DNA of 64,000 nt from Clostridia bacterium. GTDB taxonomy: Bacteria > Bacillota > Clostridia > Lachnospirales > Lachnospiraceae. Position 1 is the stretch's first letter; each line of letters opens with the position of its first letter. Location: contig CAJTIM010000006.1 in NCBI GenBank assembly GCA_910576325.1, forward strand, positions 124,001 through 188,000. Reading direction: 5' to 3'. The notes under the pieces were generated by a model, which saw only the letters and a program-made list of their open reading frames with translations, did no database searches and had not been told where the DNA came from. The position numbers were made by a program, and so were the translations under genes. Positions 8,784-16,333 of this stretch are shown piece by piece.

Positions 8784-9256
8784 TTCCACGCCTCCTTTAG
8801 TTGTTCTCGTAGTTTTTCCCGCGCCCGCATCAGGCGGGTCTGGATGGCTGTTTCGGAGATGTGAAGAAGCTTCGCAATTTCTTTTATGCTGTATTCTTCA
8901 TAGTAGTAGAGGTATGTTACCTCTCGATATTTGGGGGACAATTTTTGTACTGCCCAGAATAGTTCGCTTTGCTCCGGCTCGAAGAACTCCGGTTCCTTTA
9001 ATGTCTCCTCAAAAGATATGACTTTCTTTCTCCAGAAGGAGCGCCAAAGGCTGTTTGCCTCGTTGATCGTTACGCGTATCAGCCATTTGCGGATGTGCTC
9101 TTCGTCTTGAAATTCCTTCTTATTCTCCAATAGCTTTAGAAACGTGCTCTGCACAATGTCCTCCGCGTCGTGAGGGTTTTTGCTGCCGCTTAAGGCAACC
9201 CGATATATGGTGTCCAGATACTTATGAACAATCCTTATGTATTCTGCGTCCTCCAA
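8780..9256 (-). CDS. ECF RNA polymerase sigma factor
   Basis: 158 residues, with region 2 (DAEDIVQSTFLKLLENKKEF, IRKWLIRVTINEANSLWR) and region 4 (LSPKYREVTYLYYYEEYSIKEIAKLL, ISETAIQTRLMRAREKLR). The frame extends further upstream with ATG codons, but the only good ribosome binding site is AGGAGG placed 7 bases before a TTG at 9256, and this start gives the normal ECF N-terminus (EDAEYIRIVHKYLDTIYRVAL). It is coupled to the downstream membrane protein by ATGA, as in sigma/anti-sigma pairs. Confidence 0.9.
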   Translation of the reverse strand: MEDAEYIRIVHKYLDTIYRVALSGSKNPHDAEDIVQSTFLKLLENKKEFQDEEHIRKWLIRVTINEANSLWRSFWRKKVISFEETLKEPEFFEPEQSELFWAVQKLSPKYREVTYLYYYEEYSIKEIAKLLHISETAIQTRLMRAREKLREQLKEAWK

Positions 9257-9846
9257 GATCTCACCTCCTGTTTCAGTTTCATAATATATCTCACAGTGCA
9301 TTGGTATCAAGTCAATTTTCTGCTGTAATTGCATGTGTCTGTAAATTGATTTGTGTACTGTGACAGATATTATTATACTGTTTTGAAAGGCCCTTCAATA
9401 TAAGAACGGGATATGGGGGCGGAATATCACTTTTATTTTGGAGTTTATAAATTTTTTCTCAGTATTTTGATGTACTCTGTGGGTATTGTGTAATAATCTA
9501 TGGTGATTTGGAACAATCTATAGTGATTTTGGAAATATTTTCTATGCTTTCTATATTTACTATATTTTTCATGCAATTTATACGGCTGTTTTGGAGGATT
9601 CATTATTCTTGTCTTACATAACTTTTTCTAACGTACCTAACATGGCCTAACATTTTTCAACTTAACATGACTTTTTAATTAAAGCATTGATCCATGTGTA
9701 GTATTTTTATATAATGTAATATATTAAGGCGGAGCTTCAAGTGCCGGATCGTGTAAGCTAAGAATATAAAGCAGTTATTAGTAAATCAAAAAAGTACTTT
9801 TTATAAAAGATATGGTATTAAAAGCAGAAATGGAGACGGAATAAGT
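9257..9846. other. AT-rich intergenic region before kptA
   Basis: No gene found on either strand. It contains the kptA promoter (separate entry) and a short imperfect direct repeat, AATCTATRGTGATTT, at about 9496-9527 in two copies. A possible minus-strand sigma-operon promoter with TATAAT lies near 9375-9380 but its -35 is poorly spaced. Confidence 0.4.
9687..9715 (+). promoter_or_regulatory. Probable kptA promoter
   Basis: TTGATC at 9687-9692, a 17-base spacer and TATAAT at 9710-9715, about 130 bases upstream of kptA. Confidence 0.6.
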
Positions 9847-10407
9847 ATGGAAAATGGTGCTTATAAAAAAATAAGTAAATTTATCAGCCTGATCCTGCGT
9901 CACAATCCTGGTGCCGCAGGAATTAAATTGGACGACCACGGCTGGGCTGATGTAGAAGAACTGATTCAAGGAGTAAATAAAGCGGGGAAGGCTCTGGATA
10001 TGGATATGTTAAAGGAAATTGTCCGCACGAATGATAAAAAGAGGTTCAGCTTTAACGAGGACGGCACGAAAATCAGAGCTAACCAGGGGCACAGTATTGC
10101 GGTGGATTTGGAACTAAAAGCAACTCTTCCGCCGGATATATTGTATCATGGGACGGCAACTCGATTTTTGGGTAGTATTCTGAATTTGAAAGAAGGGCTG
10201 AGAGCGGGGAGCAGGCTTTATGTTCATCTATCGAAGGATTATGAAACGGCTGTGAAGGTGGGAATGAGGCATGGGGTTCCGTGCGTGCTTAAGGTGGATA
10301 CTGGTAGAATGGTAAAGGATGGGTATACTTTTTATTTGTCGGAAAATGGGGTTTGGCTGGTGGAGAAGGTGCCGGCTGAGTATTTGGAGAGGGTGGCTGA
10401 GGCATAA
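9847..10407 (+). CDS. kptA: RNA 2'-phosphotransferase, KptA/Tpt1 family
   Basis: 186 residues, the usual length. The N-terminal winged-helix part has SLILRHNP (about 14-21) and DDHGWADVEELI. The C-terminal ADP-ribosyltransferase fold has IRANQGHS, LYHGT, YVHLS and ENGVWLVEKVP, matching the Arg-His-Arg-Arg type active-site set of the family. Tpt1 enzymes transfer an internal 2'-phosphate to NAD. In bacteria the natural substrate is uncertain, because the known source of 2'-phosphates, fungal/plant-type tRNA splicing, is absent. The gene stands alone, next to an insertion sequence. A 15-base repeat covers its stop codon (10396-10410) and recurs at 10447-10461. Confidence 0.93.
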   Translation: MENGAYKKISKFISLILRHNPGAAGIKLDDHGWADVEELIQGVNKAGKALDMDMLKEIVRTNDKKRFSFNEDGTKIRANQGHSIAVDLELKATLPPDILYHGTATRFLGSILNLKEGLRAGSRLYVHLSKDYETAVKVGMRHGVPCVLKVDTGRMVKDGYTFYLSENGVWLVEKVPAEYLERVAEA

Positions 10408-10501
10408 AATATGCCTTATTGCCCATTGTGAAGCAGTAGATAGGTCGCTGAGGCATAAAATCAGCAATAATATACAGCAAGGTAGGTAGTGTAAAAAAAT
10501 T

Positions 10502-12131
10502 TGGCTCTTTGTCAAGTTAGTTGAATTAACATAATATCTTCAAGCGAAGCAAATCAAATTTGCATCTTCCATACATCTGTCTCTTTATTACTTTTATCTT
10601 ATTATTGTGCCCTTCTGTGGGCCCGTTACTATATTGATATCTGATTGCATTTTTGACAGCTTCCTTATCGGATCGAATCAGTTTCAGAAAGCTGTCAAGC
10701 TCTGTGACATGCATGTCTTCTGCCTTTTTTATCCACTTATCCAGTTTACTCTCATCGCTACCTCTCAAAAGGGTTTTAAAGTCAGATACAAGTTCCAGCA
10801 TCTGTTTTAACTCGGGCTGAATGCTCAGATACTGCTCAATATCTTTACGTTTCTGGATGTCCTGAATGCCTTCAAGCGGTGTATATAATAACTTTTTAAT
10901 ATCGTTTCTTTTTAAATAACGAATCTTTTGGCTCACTTCCCAACGGATCCCTTTCATTTTACTGTTATACAGGGAAATTCCGCCGGTATATCCTTCCTTT
11001 TTGATTTGATTGAATTTTCCATATAACGGTATCCATCCAAAAGCAGCTCTTTGATCCTTGGAACATAAGGATCAAGCTTACAAGGCCTGGATGCAACGGG
11101 AGGCTCTGTCATACTCAGATATTTTATGACTGTAGGACGGCTGATCTGAAGCATCCCTGCTATTTCTGTATTATTTTTACCGGATTCCCTTAGCTTCTGT
11201 GCCTCTCTTGTTTCCCACTTTTTTAGACCGGTTTCTATTTTTCTGCGTTCGCGTGTATTGAATACCTCTTTTTCCGTTATTGGTACAGTTGAGAGATTAG
11301 GGACCTTTATGTTGTCCTTGATTTTGCGCTTCAGGTAACCCGCCATATCTTCTGTCAGGTTTTTCAGTATATGAAATCTGTCCACGATCTGCCTGGCATT
11401 TGGCAGAGCCTCACTTATGGCAGCCTTATAAGACTTTGAGAAGTCTCTTGTAACAGTCTCCACATGTTTAAACTTTCGGAGCATTTTTATTACTTCAGGC
11501 TGTTGCCGGGAAGGAACTACTTCCAGCCGTTTTCCAGTATCATTATCAATTAGAATAGAAAAATAAATTTTTTGCTTGCAATGTGAAAAATCATCAATGG
11601 ATATATTTTTTACTTCATAGTCGATGACTGGTTCCGCTTTTTTTAATGATTCTCAGAATCGTATTGTTAGACACAGACACATGGCTGTCGGAAATCTGCT
11701 TTTCCGCCTCAAGGGAACTGTTTTTCATTCCTACCCGGTAGATATAATCGTCCAGACGTTTTGTCCTTAGTGAATTTGATGCCGCAAACGGAATTAAATA
11801 TGCAAAGGTTTTATGACTGCATCGTTCATTTGCACAAAAGAACTTTGGCACAGTAATCACTAATTTTACCTGATAATCCTGGATTGGAAGATCTGAAATG
11901 GTTCTAATATATCTGCTGTGAACCGAATGGCTTTCCATGCCACAATATTTACATTTGGCAACAGTACAGTTTATATCGCAGTATATGTATAATGCCTTGC
12001 CAGATTTTTCTACTCTGTTTATGGTAAGATTTTCATCCAATTCTTTTAACAATACATCTAATTCCATGTCATTCACCCGTCTTATTATGACATAATAAAA
12101 TGGATAATTCAACTAACTTGACAAAGAGCCA
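10502..12131 (-). mobile_element. ISL3-type insertion sequence with perfect inverted ends
   Basis: The ends are perfect 26-base inverted repeats at 10502-10527 and 12106-12131 (outer bases TGGCTCTTTGTCAAG). They enclose one minus-strand transposase frame of ISL3 type. ISL3 elements normally make 8-base target duplications; the flanks here are AT-rich (AAAAAATT and GAATTTTT) but not identical, so no clean duplication is visible. Size is about 1.63 kb. Confidence 0.9.
10526..12112 (-). pseudogene. ISL3-family transposase broken by two frameshifts
   Basis: Three pieces join into one ISL3 transposase of about 525 residues. The N-terminal piece (12112-11615) has a Cys4 zinc finger (CKYCG ... FFCANERCSHKT). 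At a run of seven A (11637-11643 on the plus strand as T) one base too many shifts the frame; the other frame continues with AEPVIDYEVKNISIDDF. A second shift near 11010-11018, one A too few, moves from YRYME to FNQIKKEGYTGGISLY. The C-terminus has the family's hallmark GPTEGHNNKIKVIKRQMYGR. Both breaks lie in A-runs, so real decay and assembly error are equally possible. As read, no full-length enzyme is made. Confidence 0.88.
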
Positions 12132-12194
12132 GAATTTTTTACGGCCTCCTGTCCATCCGCAAACATCTCAACGATATTAAGTAGCACAACAAGT

Positions 12195-12229
12195 AAAAAA
12201 CACTCCGGTGAATTGAAAATTCATCGGAG
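12195..12229 (-). terminator. Terminator of the XRE/ImmA/PIN operon
   Basis: On the minus strand a hairpin with CTCCGATGAAT and ATTCACCGGAG arms (12203-12229) is followed by TTTTTT (12200-12195), directly after the PIN-like gene. Confidence 0.85.
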
Positions 12230-12232
12230 CTC

Positions 12233-12898
12233 TTAATTGCCTATATAATTTGTTGAGGCAACGACATATTCTTTTAGAGTTACAGGCAGTTTATGGCGTT
12301 TAATCACATCCTCACAATACCTTTTATATATTGATTTCAATGCCTTATTATTGCTATTATCTCCTTTAGATACATAGTATATATATGCAAGCAAAAGAAC
12401 TACATCAAAAGTAACAATTTCAACATCGTTTAATTCTTCTAACTCTTCCGCAATTAAATCAACCATTACTTCCCTAGAGCTAAAATAATTGATTTTATTA
12501 TGAGCTGCATAGGCCAAGCTATACACCTCTCCCCTATCTTTTGAATTTCCTCTTGTATACATTACTCTTTCATGATTAGCAATCACATTAAAAACCGTTG
12601 TGTATTGGGGATCTTTTCCATATAAATCTCCCTCATCAACGATTGTAACATTCTTCCCTTTATATAAATCAACTAATCTTTTTGTGTCTTCATCTAATTC
12701 ATTATATACCATCTCATGAATTATAATTTGCTGAAAACACTCAAATAAAGGTTTCAAATATACCTTATACATATTTTCAAAAGAACAATTGAAATCAGAT
12801 GATCTATTTTCAATTCCTACCATAAAAATGTTTGCATCAAACATCACCGGTTGTCTAATTAGAAGTTTAAGAGGTATCTTTTGTAATGCACTTTTCAT
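12233..12898 (-). CDS. PIN-like domain protein, possible toxin or RNase
   Basis: 221 residues. The ATG at 12898 is preferred over one at 12913: it has GGAGGG 8 bases upstream and overlaps the protease stop as ATGA. PIN-type acidic positions are visible: Asp21 in MFDANIFMVG, Glu62 in IIHEMVYNEL, Asp121/Glu124 in SKDRGEVYSLAYAA and Asp in VTFDVVLLLAYI. PIN proteins are metal-dependent ribonucleases, often toxins. It ends an operon with an XRE regulator and an ImmA/IrrE protease, which suggests a regulated toxin or defence output. Similarity to the DUF4411 PIN family is my impression only. Confidence 0.7.
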   Translation of the reverse strand: MKSALQKIPLKLLIRQPVMFDANIFMVGIENRSSDFNCSFENMYKVYLKPLFECFQQIIIHEMVYNELDEDTKRLVDLYKGKNVTIVDEGDLYGKDPQYTTVFNVIANHERVMYTRGNSKDRGEVYSLAYAAHNKINYFSSREVMVDLIAEELEELNDVEIVTFDVVLLLAYIYYVSKGDNSNNKALKSIYKRYCEDVIKRHKLPVTLKEYVVASTNYIGN

Positions 12899-13842
12899 AC
12901 ATCCGCCCTCCATAACTCAGAAATGTATTGTATTAATTCAATATCATCATCCTCCTCTACATCCTCTTCACTTATATCATCAAAAAAACCCTCAACTAGT
13001 GTTTTATCAAGCCCTAATATCTCAGCATCTTTTATAAGTTCATCCCTAGAAGCATATCCATTATCATAAACCAATTTCATTTGCCTATATATTAAACTAT
13101 TATTTTCAATATAAGGATTTTTACAAGTATATAAGTATTGTACTTGTTCTTGAAATACCTTTACTTCTTGTAGTACACCCTTTATAAATTGATAGTTCTG
13201 TATATATTCATCAATTTTATCGATATAATGTTCTTCATACAGTCTATAAATAACAGCTTTTAAAGGTAGTTGATATTTTAAGGTCAAAAAAATACTTAAA
13301 ACAGCATAATCTTCAAAAATCATTTCATGAATTTTTTTACCAGACATTCTCTTTTTAAAAAATTTTATTTCTGCCCTTAATGCTTCCTCTGGTAATAAAA
13401 ATTCTGCTGCAAATCTACTCGCACGTTTTTCATTTATGCTACTTAGTGCTGAGAAATTACATATATAGGGTTCTTTCTTAATATCCAAATAATCTTTCAC
13501 ATAATGATAATATTCATGTGCTGCAGTAAAAATCTGGTTAATTAAAGGTTTTTTGGAATTTAGAACTATATACGCCTTATCACACCCAGATTGTGGAATA
13601 TACAATAAGCCGTCAATTTTATCACTTTCAAAATCAACAGCTTCAAAATGTATACTTGTATCTTGTTCAGTTATCCATCCAAAGATCTTTTCTCCAATTG
13701 GAGCTAGCGCATAGGCAACTCGTTTCTCTTTTACAAGCGCTTTAATTGAATCAACTTCATCTTCGCTTAAAGAATTTGTATTAAAGTCATATTCTCTTTG
13801 ATAATACTGTTCAAATAGCTCTTGATTATTTACTGATATCAT
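12895..13842 (-). CDS. ImmA/IrrE-family zinc metallopeptidase
   Basis: 315 residues from ATG 13842 (AAGGTG 6 bases upstream), which lies 17 bases inside the XRE gene. The active-site helix is AAHEYYHYVKDY (His109, Glu110, His113), with the third ligand likely in the NEKRASRFAAEFLLPEE segment (about 135-150), the standard ImmA/IrrE arrangement. The C-terminal 120 residues are helical with an acidic end (DDISEEDVEEDDDIE). ImmA-type proteases cleave a partner XRE repressor in response to stress, so the neighbouring regulator is the probable substrate. Low-GC sequence, unlike the flanking str genes. Confidence 0.9.
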   Translation of the reverse strand: MISVNNQELFEQYYQREYDFNTNSLSEDEVDSIKALVKEKRVAYALAPIGEKIFGWITEQDTSIHFEAVDFESDKIDGLLYIPQSGCDKAYIVLNSKKPLINQIFTAAHEYYHYVKDYLDIKKEPYICNFSALSSINEKRASRFAAEFLLPEEALRAEIKFFKKRMSGKKIHEMIFEDYAVLSIFLTLKYQLPLKAVIYRLYEEHYIDKIDEYIQNYQFIKGVLQEVKVFQEQVQYLYTCKNPYIENNSLIYRQMKLVYDNGYASRDELIKDAEILGLDKTLVEGFFDDISEEDVEEDDDIELIQYISELWRADV

Positions 13843-14173
13843 CCAAACACCTTCTTGCAAGAACACCATACTTTTCCCTAGTGTGAATCTTTTCAATCAT
13901 AGTCCCAATTTTTTTTCGATCACTTTCATCCATATTACCCATTAGATAAATCAAGCCATCTTTTTCATTTTCAATAAAAAATTCATCAATTATCGTCTTT
14001 GAAAAATCACAAATCTTGTTTAATATTTCTAATGTTGGTAATTGCTTTCCTGTTTCAAGTAGAGATAGCGTGCTTCTGTTTATCCCTATTTCGTCAGCAA
14101 ATGCTTGTTGCGTTTTATCAGCTCGTAAACTTATTAATTGATGACAAAACTTCTCTGTATTAAATGTTTTCAT
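13826..14173 (-). CDS. XRE-family repressor of the ImmA/PIN operon
   Basis: 115 residues from ATG 14173 with GGAGG 8 bases upstream; the longer frame up to 14269 runs through the promoter and is rejected. The helix-turn-helix is at about residues 10-60 (LRADKTQQAFADEIGINRSTLSLLETGKQLPTLEIL). The C-terminal part is charged (DESDRKKIGTMIEKIHTREKYG). It starts the three-gene operon and its promoter contains an inverted repeat over the -35 box, so it very likely represses itself and the two downstream genes. Confidence 0.9.
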   Translation of the reverse strand: MKTFNTEKFCHQLISLRADKTQQAFADEIGINRSTLSLLETGKQLPTLEILNKICDFSKTIIDEFFIENEKDGLIYLMGNMDESDRKKIGTMIEKIHTREKYGVLARRCLDDISK

Positions 14174-14201
14174 TGCGTTTTCCTCCAAACATACGTTGTA
14201 C

Positions 14202-14238
14202 ATTTTAACACACAATAAAGTATATGTCAATTTATTGT
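14202..14238 (-). promoter_or_regulatory. Promoter and operator of the XRE operon
   Basis: Minus strand: TTGACA (14230-14225), 17 bases, TAAAAT (14207-14202). A perfect inverted repeat ACAATAAA/TTTATTGT (14212-14219 and 14231-14238, 11-base gap) brackets the -35 box and fits a repressor operator. Confidence 0.85.
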
Positions 14239-14560
14239 TAAATATTCTAACATAATTATATAATTCCAAATTCTACAATGCAATACCTTTTTGAATTTTT
14301 TATTTCTCGGCACCGTTTTGGCACCGTCCACACTCAATTTCATTATTCAAGACATAAAAAGGGGCTGTTGCTTTAATGAATGAAAATTCGTGAAACGACA
14401 GCTTCATTTTCTTGCTTTTATATGGGAATTCAAGAAAAAATCCTGGATGATTCTGTTATTCTATAAAAAGCTCATACTTTAACAAGCAATTTCCATGACT
14501 TGCATGTTTGTTTTATGATCATAAAAATTAAGCAGTTTTTTAGAAAAATCTCTAAAAGAA
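14239..14560. other. AT-rich intergenic sequence
   Basis: No gene seen. A short direct repeat GGCACCGT occurs at about 14309 and 14321. A possible stem GCTGTTG/CGACAGC lies at 14364-14402. Confidence 0.35.
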
Positions 14561-14563
14561 ATG

Positions 14564-14592
14564 TAGACAAATTTGGATTTTCATGCTAGCAT
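14564..14592 (+). promoter_or_regulatory. Candidate promoter of the intergenic RNA
   Basis: TAGACA (14564-14569), 17 bases, TAGCAT (14587-14592). The -10 lies in a perfect palindrome ATGCTAGCAT (14583-14592). Confidence 0.45.
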
Positions 14593-14599
14593 AAGGATG

Positions 14600-14852
14600 T
14601 AAGAGAAGTGTTCACGAGTGGAACGCTAATATAGTATTTCAAACAAGGGAACTACGAGCGAGTTCCCTTTATTTTATCTATACATAATTTTTTTCTTCAA
14701 CATAAAATATTATTACAATTCTTCTCTGGACGTGTGCCAAAGGATTTATTGTAATTAAGCAAAGGGAGTCACGAGCGGACTCCCTATTTCTAATATATTT
14801 TAGAGCCACAAGCCATTTTCAATGAAATTCCGGCAAGTGGCTTTTCCTTTTG
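14600..14852 (+). ncRNA. Candidate structured RNA with four ACGWGYG-loop hairpins
   Basis: Four hairpins follow each other on the plus strand. Their loops are at 14614-14620 (ACGAGTG), 14654-14660 (ACGAGCG), 14730-14736 (ACGTGTG) and 14771-14777 (ACGAGCG). The stems differ in sequence: AGTGTTC/GAACGCT, AAGGGAACT/AGTTCCCTT, TTCTCTGG/CCAAAGGA (one mismatch, inside an outer ATTACAAT/ATTGTAAT stem) and AGGGAGTC/GACTCCCT. A conserved loop on changing stems is the mark of a selected RNA structure, often a protein-binding site. A strong hairpin (AGCCAC/GTGGCT, 14804-14842) followed by TTTTCCTTTT ends it. I know no family with this loop, and no open frame explains it. Confidence 0.65.
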
Positions 14853-14870
14853 TTCGCTATTATTTTCAGA

Positions 14871-14912
14871 CATTAAGAAACCGCAACCCCTTGATTTCTC
14901 AAAGGATTGCGG
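14871..14912 (-). terminator. tuf terminator
   Basis: Minus-strand hairpin with CCGCAATCCTTTG and CAAGGGGTTGCGG arms, followed by TTTCTT, 35 bases after the tuf stop. Confidence 0.85.
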
Positions 14913-14946
14913 TGCTTATTTTTATTATTTGGCTCTAATCTAAAGA

Positions 14947-16134
14947 TTACTCAATGATTGTAGCCACACGGCCTGATCCAACAGTACGACCACCCTCACG
15001 GATAGCAAATGTAAGACCCTGCTCCATAGCGATAGGATGAATCAGCTCGATAGTCATCTCTACGTTATCGCCAGGCATGCACATCTCAGTACCAGCGGGC
15101 AGATTGCAGACACCGGTAACGTCGGTAGTTCTGAAGTAGAACTGAGGACGATAGTTATTGAAGAACGGTGTATGACGGCCGCCCTCGTCTTTTGTCAGCA
15201 CGTAAACCTGAGCGGTAAACTTTGTATGGCAGGTAACGCTGCCGGGCTTTGCAATAACCTGACCTCTTTCGATCTCGGTTCTCTGAACACCACGAAGCAG
15301 TGCTCCGATGTTGTCACCAGCCTGAGCCTCGTCAAGCAGCTTACGGAACATCTCGATACCGGTTACAACAGTCTTACGTGTCTCTTCCTTGATACCGATA
15401 ATCTCAACTTCCTCATTTACATGAAGCACACCACGCTCAACACGGCCGGTAGCAACAGTACCACGACCGGTAATGGTGAATACGTCCTCTACAGGCATCA
15501 GGAACGGCTGATCCGTTGCACGCTTCGGATCCGGAATATACTCGTCTACCGTCTTCATCAGCTCCATGATCTTGTCGCCCCACTCTCCTGAAGGATCTTC
15601 CAGAGCTTTCAGAGCGGAACCCTTGATGATCGGGCAGTCCGTGAACTCATACTCCTCAAGCTGCTCTGTGATCTCCATCTCGGTCAGCTCGATTAGCTCC
15701 TCGTCGTCCATAGCATCGCACTTGTTCAGGAATACTACGATGTAGGGAACGCCTACCTGACGGGACAGAAGGATGTGCTCCTTTGTCTGAGCCATAACAC
15801 CGTCAGTAGCAGCAACTACCAGGATAGCGCCGTCCATCTGAGCAGCACCGGTGATCATGTTCTTTACATAGTCAGCATGGCCCGGGCAGTCAACGTGTGC
15901 GTAATGTCTGTTCTCGGTCTCATACTCAACGTGTGCGGTAGAAATGGTAATTCCACGCTCTCTCTCTTCCGGAGCCTTGTCAATGTTCTCGAAATCAGTA
16001 GCGGTGTTGCCGGCTACTCTCTCGGAAAGAACCTTGGTGATAGCTGCGGTCAGAGTTGTCTTACCGTGGTCAACGTGACCAATGGTTCCGATATTACAAT
16101 GGGGTTTGTTTCTTTCAAATTTAGCTTTAGCCAT
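14947..16134 (-). CDS. tuf: Elongation factor Tu
   Basis: 395 residues. G1 [10 protein letters not shown] (about 18-27), effector-region G2 with RGITI, G3 DCPGH, G4 NKCD and G5 SALK are intact, followed by the two beta-barrel domains. It delivers aminoacyl-tRNA to the ribosome. The start has AAGGAGG at good spacing. It is last in the str operon but has its own promoter in the gap after fusA, allowing a higher output than the rest. Confidence 0.99.
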   Translation of the reverse strand: MAKAKFERNKPHCNIGTIGHVDHGKTTLTAAITKVLSERVAGNTATDFENIDKAPEERERGITISTAHVEYETENRHYAHVDCPGHADYVKNMITGAAQMDGAILVVAATDGVMAQTKEHILLSRQVGVPYIVVFLNKCDAMDDEELIELTEMEITEQLEEYEFTDCPIIKGSALKALEDPSGEWGDKIMELMKTVDEYIPDPKRATDQPFLMPVEDVFTITGRGTVATGRVERGVLHVNEEVEIIGIKEETRKTVVTGIEMFRKLLDEAQAGDNIGALLRGVQRTEIERGQVIAKPGSVTCHTKFTAQVYVLTKDEGGRHTPFFNNYRPQFYFRTTDVTGVCNLPAGTEMCMPGDNVEMTIELIHPIAMEQGLTFAIREGGRTVGSGRVATIIE

Positions 16135-16220
16135 TTTGAATGTCCTCCTTAATTCATACGCCCTTCGGCATTTTTCATAATTATTTGTTTCGTTTCTTTA
16201 GATAAACCCGGCTATCTTTG

Positions 16221-16249
16221 ATTATATTTCAAAGCGCCTTATTTTTCAA
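16221..16249 (-). promoter_or_regulatory. tuf promoter
   Basis: Minus strand TTGAAA (16249-16244), 17 bases, TATAAT (16226-16221), about 87 bases before the tuf start codon. Confidence 0.75.
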
Positions 16250-16333
16250 GCAAAATTTTCAATATTATTCGGCCTTGCATCAGTTTGCCCGGCAAAACCT
16301 TATGCCGGCCGGCTTGTACGGACAAGCCTTCAG

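Noticed and set aside
10494-12139. 8-base target duplication around the ISL3 element
   Set aside because: The AT-rich flanks resemble each other but are not identical in any alignment next to the inverted ends.
14600-14852. CRISPR-like array for the repeated ACGAGCG elements
   Set aside because: Only the 7-base loop is constant, spacing is irregular and stems differ, unlike CRISPR repeats.
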